DNA of 64,000 bases, taken from positions 248,001 through 312,000 of the forward strand of contig JAZKJV010000390.1 in assembly GCA_037367405.1 (NCBI GenBank), read 5' to 3'. The stretch comes from Ottelia alismoides (lineage: Eukaryota > Streptophyta > Magnoliopsida > Alismatales > Hydrocharitaceae). This document shows, piece after piece, positions 24,601 to 36,600 of this stretch. The position numbers and the translations under genes are program-made. The notes under the pieces are model-generated. The model saw only the letters and a list, made by a program, of their open reading frames with translations, made no database searches and was not told the origin of the DNA. Positions within the stretch are counted from its first letter, which is position 1; every line of letters begins with the position of its first letter.

Positions 24601-27600
24601 TTGTGGAGGTCTCCCATCCTGATGGTTGTTGAATGCAGTTAATTTTACAAAAGCTGTTGATCTTTTCTAGGAGTTTTTATGGGCATCACGTGATTTGCAG
24701 TTTTTCTTCTCTATTTAGTTTTGAGTTCATTCATTCTCGATGCAGGTGGCAGAGTCAAAACTGGCTAGGTTTGTTGAAGACATAGTAGTTCCTCCAAGAA
24801 TGGTTGATATCATCGTGGATGGAGAGGTGCTTACTTTGTGCATCTTTCTAGTTATAACGAGCTACATGCTTTCATAAAGATAGTGCATGGTCAACAAATT
24901 CAAACTATATTTCTTGTTTAATTTTTTATGCATCTTTTATTTGAATATTAATGTGTGGATAGCTTTGGTGAATGCCTTCAAACCTGGAAGGGTTGGTGTA
25001 GGGGAACATAAATACATAAGATGTCAAAATAAGAGTCATCATTGCTGGTTCTACAAGTACTGTGGACTTGAAGGAATGCACCATTGTTCAAACCTGTGGA
25101 GAATGTAATACATTGCAGTAGCAGAGATGGAAATTCATGCCAAAGAGGGGCAAAATTAGGTGGTATAGGAAAATGAAAATGTTCATGTAGATAAAACCTT
25201 TTGAGAATGGAAAAACAATAGACTTACAATATCCAACTAAAGAAGTATAAAAAAGTAGGGGCCGGCCACCCCTGCCCAACCCATGGCTCCGCCATTGGTG
25301 CAGGGTGCTACGGCCTTATACGCAACTTGTGTATGTTTTAGCTCACTTGTGGCACCATCACCATGCATAGCAGTTTGCAACCTTTCTGTTTTCATATGAC
25401 TGAATAATGGATGTTTATCCATCTCAGATAGTCGACAAAAGGACTGCCCTCATTGCAGAGTTTTATTTTAAATTTAAGACATTTTCCTTTTTATGTTCAT
25501 ATTTATTGAGTTGGTTGCCCATGGTTTTTGGATGATGGAATGACATCCTCATATGTTGACATCAATGTCTAAGACTTGCCAATCGCTTTCTTGCCACAAC
25601 CCATCTCAATCTCTTGTATCCACTCTCCTTTAATGGTTTTTTAAGCCAAAAGGGGGGAAACATGCTATGGTGTCCATCCCATTGTATTAAAAGTCAGAGA
25701 TATTATAGAAAACTTACAATGACCATGACTCTAACATATATCTAGAGTGGAAAATTACATTTTCACAATAAAACAGTTCATTGGAAAATAGAGATGCATT
25801 TATGCCCATCCAGATAGACCATAAGAGAGCCATCATTTATCTCCACTGTCATCCTTTGATTTGGATTTGGATTTGGGACTAGTGGAGAGAATGTCATTAA
25901 CTACTGCATAAAGCTCGACCTCCAACCCTCCAAGAGGGTCCATCATCCGCCCTGATCTAGCCATATAATCACCAACATATGCTCTCATTTGCTGACTTAT
26001 ATTCTGATTTGGTCTTCCTCTTGGTTGATCGAGTACTGGAGCACCATTGGAATCCATCCACATCTAGAGAACATCTTCATCTGCATCATCATCATGAACT
26101 TTGAAAATGTATGCAAGATCGATAGGGTCTGTTCAATCTTCTTTGTCATGGCCCTCACCCACATGTTTCATCTTTAGCCTCAAGTTGTAGTGCACGTAGA
26201 CAAGATCATAGAGCTTATGTTCTCCCAACCTGTTCCGTCTCTCCGAATGGATCATGTTGAATGTACTGCAGTTTCTCTCACAATCACCGGCAGATGCAGT
26301 TTGAGACAATATCATTGCCATCTTTCGTAGGTTGGGAGCTTCAACCCCGTACAGTAATCACCATTCGGCTGCGAAAAATGCAAAGGCGATAAATCAATAA
26401 TAGTAAATAGTAGTAGTACGTCACAACACAATTAGTAGACTTATTTGTCTTTACTAGGAAGATTATTGCGCTGTCTATTAACTATTGTAATTCTACTGAA
26501 GGAACCCAAGGCATCCCTAAAGTACTTGATCTGCACATTGTTTGAAGTCATAAATTGTCAAATAATACTTCTAATGAATATTTTATTAGTCTACTTGGAA
26601 ATGCAATGCCACTCTAGATTCTAAATTACTTCATTAATGTACAAGATTTGCGTTTTCTCGTCTTTGATGAGCTTCTCCACCATAATTTTTATAGTTGCTA
26701 GAAGGTTAGCATTTGTACCAAGACTGTTCTTGTACTGGTACTTGGGATTGAAGTAATAAGCTGCACACAAGCATGCATAATTCTCTGATTTTAATCCATT
26801 AAAAGTGCTATAAAAAATTAAAGAATAGATTTATTACATACCGAACTTGCGAAGATGATGTGAGAGCATCTTGGACCAACATTCATCTATGATGTCCAAC
26901 CATGTTTTGTATCCTTTCTCAACTGCTTCTCTGACCTTCTCTCGTGCATCGCATTACCTTATAGATCACTCCCATGGTTGGCTTTTTGTCATCCTTAATG
27001 ATTCACAATGAAGACACAACCGGATCCATTATCTTAGTGACTCGGGTCACGTCCGCCCGGAAATGAAGATCATTAATCAATGTCTCCATTTTTCTCACTC
27101 CTTCCGTACGAGCTTCAAGTATCTCAGATCATTCACCTTGGCAAAACATGGCTTTTAATCTTGTCTTGTGTTGTTTAAGGCTTTGCAATGCTATAAAATT
27201 AGTTGCATAGCGTGCGATGACATGCCTCACCAGTTCACCATTGGACATCCGCCTCATCAAAGCCAATACTTTGGAATGATTGTAAATGTAAGTGGTGATT
27301 GTTCGCGCTTGCTTTACCACCATTGAGACCATCTTCCTCGTTTTTATCCTTCAGAATCAAATCAATACAATGTGCAACACACGGTGTCCAAAAAATGCTG
27401 TAGCAGCTAGATTTCATTATTGTTTCACCTACTTTCTTGAAGATGCTGCCACTATCCATGACAATCTGGACAATGTTCTCTTCCCAACATCCTTGATGAC
27501 GTCCATCAACTTCAGCAGATACTTACAACATCGACAGATTCAAAAAATCATCTTCCCATCGCAGTAGACGAGGAAGTTAATGATCTGCTTCCTCGTGTAG

Positions 27601-30600
27601 CTCGTCCACCCATCGTACATCGTCACCCCGTACTCTGGCCATATTCTCCTTAGCTCAGGGATGTACTTGTTCATCTCCTCTTTCTCCATCATGAGATACT
27701 TGTTCATTATCTCGTAGGACATGGGAGCGTTTACTCTTGTTCTTGCAACAGTGATCTCGTCGATGGCATGTTGTAAAATAGTTGTAAGCAACATTGGCTA
27801 GAATGCTTTTCCCAAAAAAAGAGCTTGCTGATGGCCTTACCCACTCTCTCCCGTGCATTGGTGAACATGCCCTTCACCATCTTCTACCTCTGATCCTTGC
27901 TTGGCTTATATTGCATGGACCCGCTCCTTGTCAAGAAGGGTTCTACTCCCTTCCCTTTGTATTTTTTAGTGAGTGTGGTACTGGTGCACCTTCAGACCCG
28001 CTTCCACTAACACTTGCACCATAGAAGTCGCCTCGTGCACCACCGAATTCTCTTCCCTCTAACTCGCTCCTCATAGATTCCTTTGTTGCCCTTCTGTATG
28101 CCGTCCTCTCCGTCGTAGTCTGAATATCAACGGGGTAGACAAAGTCGCAGTTGTTTGAATCAGAGAGGACGTTGGAGTTTTTTTCAAATATGAACTCCTT
28201 GAATTGTTCATCCCTCCTTACCCTCTACGTATCCTTCTTCTTGCCGTCCAAGCTAGCCTTCTCCCTGTCCCTCACATCTTTGGAATATTGCGTGTACTTG
28301 GCAACATTCTTATTGTTTCCAACAAGATGCCGCTTCAACAACAACAAAGCTTTTTCCCACATTAAATAGGGTTGGCTGCATAGATTCTTTGCCTCCATTT
28401 AGATCTATCTTAGGTCATTCTTGGGCTTAGATCCAAAAAACTAAGATCTATATGGATATTCTTATTCCAACACTTCTTGTACCTTCCTCCCTCTCCCTTA
28501 GCCGGCTCAACATCTCAAATCTCGCATCTCCTAATTGGTATATCGGTCGACCTCATTTGCAAATGGCCAATCTACTTTAAGCGGTTTTCTCGGATCTTAT
28601 CCTCGATCGGAGCTATACCAAGTTTCCTTATGATTGCAACATTCCGAGTCTGATCTTTACCTGTATATCCACACATCCACCTTAGCATTTTTTTTCCGTC
28701 AAGGTTGCGTAAATCGGTAGTCGGTACTCGGTTGGCGGGGTCACTGACTAAGGATTAATCGACTGTCGGGTGACTAATCGGATTTAGTCGGCCATTAGTC
28801 GGTTTTGAATTTTTTAATCATTTTAAGTATATAAATAATTTGTTATACATATATTCTTATGTCTTTGCATAGATTTGTACATTTTCTATAGTATCGTAAT
28901 GAAACAAAAGAAGTAGTTGACTTTAAATATAACATTAAGCATATTAGATAAGTTTGCTTTTAAAAAAAAGTAAATTTTTTAAAAATAAATAATCTCTATG
29001 TAAAATTGAAGCGAGTGTGCCCGATTAGTCGATCGACTAGGCCTTGTCGAGTCGGCTAACCCCCCCCAAAGTTGTCCGACTTTTACAACAATTATTCTCT
29101 ACACATGTTTATGGTTCACATGCCAACCTTCAGATCCATAGAGTGTAACATGTATCACATCCGTTTTGTAAAACTTTTGTTTGATTTTCAAAGGAAATTT
29201 CTTATCACATAGAACAATAGAGGTGCCTCTCCACCTTAGCCAACCTGTATTTTTTCTGAGTAACATCTCTATCAATTTCTCCATCATATTGCAAAATAGA
29301 TCCCAAGTATTTAAAAGAAGCTTTCTTCTAAATGTTATCGTTACTAATTTTCACCTCGATTCCTTCACCATTGCCTCCATCAAAAGTGTACTCCATATAT
29401 TCAGTCTTAACCCTACTTATACGCAATTCTTTAGTCTCTAATGCATGTTTCCAGACCTCAAGCTTCTCATTTACTCCATCTCTAGTCTCATCAATCAACA
29501 CAATATCATCAACGAATAACATACACCATGGTAACTGATCCTGAATGTGACTAGTCAACTCGTCCATAACCAAATTAAAAAGAAATAGACTTAGAGCTGA
29601 GCCTTGATGCATGCCAATGTTGATGTTGAAATAGCCAGTCTTTCCTGACTGGATCCTTACACAAGATGAAGCCCTATCATATTGTATAGGGCATGTGTAA
29701 AGCCCTAAAAATAAACCTCTTCGGATCCTACCGTGTATACGGATATTAAATTTGACTCGACGAGACGAATCCAACGGAACTTGTTTCACCTTAATCGGAG
29801 GCCATGTCGAATAATTATGAATTTTGAAAGAAAAGAGGTTGATGTCGGTTAAGCCGCCAATAGATTTTATCACCATCATTAATACTAACAAATCTTGATT
29901 AAGAATACAAATGACATTAAGCTTAGTGATCATGGATAATGAATGTTGATCAGGGTTTAGTAGATGTTAATTACAGTTACAAATAATTAATCGCGGTCAT
30001 TGCTAATTAATCATGATTAGCGGTAATGAAGAGTCATTAGCTAAACCATATGTTTTGTGATAAGCTTGGGCAAAACCATGGGCAAAAACCATGGGCTGCG
30101 AAATCTTGGTATTGAGGGAATCATGATTTTGTGCAAAACCATGGGCGAAATAAATTCTAAACCACGGTTTTTAGGGGTTGGGAGCCTATAAATACCCCCA
30201 CTCATTCTCTCCCAGCTTCATTCCGTCCATCACCACCCTCGGGGCTAGGGTTGAGAGGTTGAGAGAAGGGGAGGGAGGCATGGAAGAAGCGCTATCAAAG
30301 CACTGCCGAGACGAAGAGGAGAAAGGGGACGATGCACTCCTATCCTCGACGGCTTCGAGTTGGAGGTAAGTGAGTCTATCTTGATTTAGGGTTTCAAGTT
30401 CTTTCATTGTTCTTTTCCTTTCTTATGTTAGTATCAACATATAAGGGAGTTATATGAGTATACCCTACTTGGGGACGGGCGCATGGAAGGACATATCGAT
30501 ATCGATATATCGGCGATATATCGCTATATCTAGGAATCTTTCTGAAGAAAATGCCTGAAATCGGATATATCGATATATCGATTTCGATATCGGTCCCATG

Positions 30601-33600
30601 TCGATATCGATATATCGGCGATATATCGCCGATATATCGGGATACGGCCTTCCATGCGGGCGCTTGTACCGTTAGTGAACATGCTTCACTCACCCATGAC
30701 ATGAGACTAGCCGATTCTTCGTTGTATGCTAATAGTGGGTCTATGTGATGTGGAAACTTGAGTAACGCTCTACTTAGGTGGGGGTGGCTGGATCGTCGGT
30801 GAACGCATTTGTCACCCACGCACATTATTGTAAAAGTCGATCGAATATGCCGACTAGTCGAGTCAGGGGGGAATAGTGTACTCGACTTGGCCTTGTCGGC
30901 CATTAGTCGATCAACCCGACTAATGGGGCCAACTAGTCGGCCTAGTTCGTTGACTACTCGGTCAACTTTTACATAGAACTTTTTTATTTTTTGATTTTTT
31001 AAAAGCAAATTTATTCTAATATGCTTAATGTTTATAGAGTCAATTACTTCTTTTGTTTCATTATGATAGTATAGAAATCGTACAAATCTATGCAAATATG
31101 TAAGAATATAGGTATAAAAATGATTTATATATTTAAAATAATAAAAAAATTCAAAACTCAGGGACCCCGCCAATCGAGTACCGATTTCTACAACCTTGAT
31201 CTTGCCGCGATGCTCTTGACCTTCAGAGGACGTTTCTTCTCCTTCAGCACACTCTAAGGGTCGTCCCTTGCAAGTTCTTTCGTTTCCACATCCTGCCACA
31301 CCTCCCTCTCTTCTCTCTCTAGGTTGGCGGCCTTCCGATCACCACGGGAGTCGACCTTCTCCCCTTCTATGTCACATTCACTCTCACTTGTACTCCCACT
31401 CCTACTCATTCCTGATCTCTCTTTTTTTTTTAAATCATGGCCCAAATTGGAATCCAAGCCTTTCTGCGCCCTTTTTTTAATGTAGCAAAGACCCAAGTTG
31501 TGCCTCCTCTCTTCCCTCTATTTTCTCGAATTGGGACTGTTGTCCATTAAAAAAAATAAATTTTTAAAGAAAAAAACGTCCATGCTTATATTTAGGATTC
31601 CCCTCATGGGTAACCAACTTCCATTGCACGATCTATGTCGCCCTTGGGGCTTGGAGGTTGCTTTCCATCCGGATAAGAGTGAGGGTGCCTGGAGTAGATA
31701 ACTAGATGTGCACAGAGGAATCTCACACTTGGATCGGAATGAAGCTTCGCATCGCCTGGAGTGGAGGTTGGGACCGCCTGCGCTCGCCGCCTACTGTCTG
31801 AAGGATGTGGTGCCACCTTTGTGCCACCTTCGCGATACCGTGAAGGAGGTGGTGCCGCCTTTGCCGCCTGCGTTTGTTGCCTACTGCCAGGTTTCGGTGA
31901 ACCGAAACTGGAGATGGCCTAAGGATTAGGGTTTCAGCAAAACCCTAGTTTCATGGAATCGCTGGCTGGAATGCGAAATTAGGTTGGTTTTACTATTGTA
32001 TTGCTGGTCGCAATTTTCTAGGGTTACAAAATACCCTAGATTTTCTGGAACATGAACTTGATCTTTATATTTATGATGGTGATCTTTGGAACTTTGTATC
32101 GACCACAAACATGAATAATAATCAAAATAAATCTTCACAAATTAAATATGATAACGAACTATGTAGAATTAGGGTTTCAAAAGAAACCCTAGAACTCAAA
32201 CTTGAATCTCATATCTTCTAACTGGTGCATCAACCGATGTCCTTTGCGAATGACCAAACCATCTTAAGCGATTTTCTCTCATCTTATCCTCTATCGGTGC
32301 TACACCAGCTTTCCTTCTCTTTACATCACTCCAAATCTGATCTTTACGTGTGTGACCACACATCCACCTTAGCATTTTCATTTCTTCTTCTGTCATTATT
32401 TGCGCATGTTTATGGTTCATTGGCCAACATTTTGATTCATAGAGCATAACAGGTCTTATGACTGCTTTATACTATTTTTCTTTGACTTTCAGAGGGATTT
32501 TCTTATCATAAAGAACAATAGAGGCTCCTCTCCACTTTAGCCAACCTGTATTTATTCTATGAGCAACATCTCCATCAAATTTCCCATTATGTTGCAAAAT
32601 AGATCCCGAATATCTAAAAGAAAATTTCTTCCGGATCTTATCGTCTTCAATCTTCACCTTGAGTCCTTCACCGTTGTTTCCGTTAAACGTGCACTTCGTA
32701 TATTCAGTATTAGCCCTACTTATATGAAGTCCTTTAATCTCCAAGGCATGTTTCCAAACCTCCAGCTTCTCATTTACTCCATCTGTTGTCTCATCAATCA
32801 ACACAATATCATCGACGAACAATATACACCAAGGTATCTCATCCTGAATATGAATAGTCAGCTCGTCCATAATCAAAGTAAAAAAGAATGGACTCAACTG
32901 AACCTTGATGTAAATTGATGTTAATGGTAAAATAGTCAGTCTTCCTAGACTGGATCCTTACACAAGATGAAACCCCATCATACCTATCCTTTATGACGTT
33001 ATTGTATAGGACATGTACTTGTCTATTCTCCAAAACTCTCCACAAAATCTCCCTTGGGATTGAATCATAAGCCTTCTCCAAATCAATAAAAATCATATAA
33101 AGGTTCTTCTTTTTAGCTCTATAAATCTCCATTGTTCTTCTCAACAAGTGCATCACTTTAATTGTTAAGCGACCTGACATGAATCTGAATTGGTTTTCAA
33201 TTACTTTGGAAACTTGCCTTAACCTTCTTTCGATCACACGTTCCCAAATTTTCATATTACGACTCATTTGTTTGATACATCTATAATTCAAAAAATTTTA
33301 TATCTCTTTTATTCTTATAAAGAGGCACCACAATGCTTTTCTTTCATTCTTCAGGCTTTTTCTTGCTTCGCCAAATGACATTGAATAAATTTGTGAGCCA
33401 AATCAAGCTTCGTTCACCCAAAACTCTCCAAACTTCCATAGGAATGTCATAATGTCCTACCCTTTTCCCATTTTCATAACTTTTAAAGCCTCCTCTACTT
33501 CCTTTGTATCCATCTATAGCTTGTACGGTTTAGGTAAGATTCACTACTAGCAAGATCTCCTAAAGTAATCTCTTTATTCCCTTCCCCTATGAAAAGCTTA

Positions 33601-36600
33601 TGGAAATACTGTTTCCATTTAGTCTCTATGTCCTTTTGAGTAACAAGCACATGTTCTTCCTCATCCTTAATGCATCTCGCTTGAGAAAGATCTTTGATCC
33701 TTCTTTCTCTTGCGTTGACCAATCTGAATATATCATTCTGACCCTCCTTCGAGTCAATCTTTTTGTACAAAACTTCATATGCTTTTTACTTAGCTTCACT
33801 TACAACCTTCTTTGCTTCATTCTTCGCGATTTTGTAGTTTGTGGTAGTTTCCCTTGTTCTATCCTTTACATAGCTTTAAAGCAAGCTCTTTTTATTTTAA
33901 GCTTCTCTTGCACCCATTCACTTCACCATCAAGCCTTCTTTTGGCTCGGAACTCCTCCCTTAGACTCGCCTAACATCTCTTTTGCTACCTTTTGGATACA
34001 CGATGCTATTGCCTCCCATATCTGATTTGCACTTCCGTTATAATATCAAGATAAGTCTTCTAAAACCTTCTTCTCGTATCTTGACTGCTTCAATTGAAGA
34101 TTCCAACATTTGGTTCTAATGATCGTAGCGGTCTATGCCAATTTCTCGTTGCATTCGGACCAAGGTTTTAAATCTTGATTTCGATTTCGTTTCGAGATGT
34201 TGAAAAAATGAAACAATTTCGAAATTTCGTCGAAATTTCGACGAAATTTTGCCAATTTCGGCCAAAATCGGCCTAGATTTGTGAAGGAATGGTATATATC
34301 GAGATTTCGATTTCGGTTTCGATAGGTGTCGAAACCGAAATTTCATCGAAATTTCGCGATATTTGAAACCATGATTCGTACGATACAACGCGTCGCAAAT
34401 AGGGAACACCGAAACGAAATCTAATTGTTTGCTTAAATCCATGTTGAAAAGATCCGACTTTCTTGAGGCAAATTCCTAAATATTATTTTTTAAAATATTA
34501 TTTAGGAATGTGTCTTCGACTATTTTACGTTGGTTGTCGGCTACCTAATGCAACCCACATCAATTTATCCGGGCTTGGAACCGACTGTGGCTGTGTTCCC
34601 TGTAAGTCTTACTAAAAGAAAAAATTCCATCACACCAGCTCCAGCAGTCCCACCCCTTTGTAGGTCCAGGCACTTTATCCAGTTCCACAAGCATCACCAG
34701 AAGCTCCTCCAATGCTGATATGAAAGGTTAGATCTAAAGAGGAAAGAATAAGCGCCCATCCCGCATCCTACACATCTGCCACCAAACACTCCGGATCTAC
34801 AACCAACACCATCAAACGCGGGAACCTCATGCCCAACGTCCCACTCTCACTCCATTCATCAGCCTAGAACCTAAAACCAGTGCCATCCCCAACTAACAGT
34901 CAATGCCAAACACCTCAATGAAGTTGAACTCTCCAAACACCTCAATGAAGTTGAACTCTTCTATGTTAACTATATCCTTAAGATGAACCAAATGTTGGAA
35001 CAGAATAGTTTACTTCTTCTAACCCCTTTGTTCCATTTGTTAGCTTATACAATCCCTACATGATATCTTTCTTGCTTACTTGACACTGTTGGAGTATATG
35101 TTATATGCGTCACATGTATGGGAGATGGGTAAATGGATCTCTCCAGGATCCATTTACCCCATCCAAGAGTTTAGTCCCACATCTACCAGTGGTGGGACTT
35201 GGAGGCTCTGTTGAGGCTATATAAGGGGCCCCAGACCTCCTGTATCAGACGAGAAAAAGCAATGAAGCATATGCCCCTTTGAGGGCTTCTCCCGTGGTTT
35301 CATCCTGCTCCTCACGAGTAGGGTTCCACGTAAAATCCTGCTGTGTTCTTATTGTTCTTTATCTTTTTCCATGTTTTCGCTTCCGCTTCCTATTTTCTAA
35401 CATGGTATCAGAGCGGTCTTGATTCTCGAGGAGTTTTTATGTTCTTCATTTTTTTGTTCGAGATTCGAGATTCAATTATAGGATTTTCATTGAAACCCTA
35501 ATTATGTTCTTGAAGATTATTGTGATCTGATTTGGTTCTAAGTTCCTGTTTAGCGTTCATCGCATCTCCTCCGACCATTGTTCCCGAAGCACCTTTGTTC
35601 AGCGTGCTGGGTGCGCATCCTTGCGCACAAGACCCAGTCAGATTTGTTTCATGTTGGAGCTTGGAAGAACGTCATCGATTTTCACATATCCAGGGTTTTC
35701 TGAAACCCTAGATGATCCAGAGCATGCTCCTGGTGGTGATACAACCTCGTCGGAATATTCTGTCAAAACCTAGCGACAGCGACCAAGCCCTTAGGCTGCA
35801 GGCATCCTCCAGGTCACATCTGCGGTGGTGCACCCAGGCCGTGTTTGGATCTTCCAAGGCTGCCCCTTTTCTATGTTCTTATGTCTCGATTCAGGCGACA
35901 CACATCGGTACCACCAGGGCCTCCAGCCGCAGATCAAAAAAAGGGGGGCCTATCAGCGGCGGCAACAACGATACTGCCGCTGCAGCCCGATCCAGCAACA
36001 TCATCGAAGTGCCAAGCGACAGCCTCCTCTCTCGCCGCACCACAGAGATCTCCAGGTTCGCATCCTCAACGCGCCCTAAGCCTCTAGGCGCACGAAGCCT
36101 CACGATAGGGCTAGATCCCCTACGCGCGATACCCCAAGCTGCGGGGTTCGTCGTAGGTGGCGCTACTCCACGCAGATCAGAAGGAGGCACCACCCTCTCC
36201 CTTCCTTCTCTGGCCGCCTAGGGTTCCTGTAATGTCGCATGGCATCTGCCACACGCTCCTGCGGTACCAAAAAAGAAGAAGAAAAGCCGCATGCAGTTTT
36301 TGTGAATGTTTCATGTTAGTTTTCCCCATATTATCATGTCTTCTCCCAACTTAGTCGATGTCAATATTCCGACAAGTATGGGAGAAAGGGGGAGTATATG
36401 TAGAGTCACAGGTTTATTCAGATTATCCAGATCCAGATACAGATTTCCAGACTCTACAGTTTATCAGATTTCAGACTCGACATTCAGATTGGTCAGAGTC
36501 CAAGTTCGAGGCACTCCATGTTGAGGCCCATTTTTCGAGTTCTCCAGAGAGAGACTCATTTTCAGACACGCATATGTTTGCGGTCATTTTCAGATGAGCA

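Noticed and set aside
35712..36221. 169-codon ORF as a gene in the non-autonomous LTR element
   Set aside because: No domain, overlapping ORFs of similar length in other frames, and no counterpart seen in the related element at 11460-13831.
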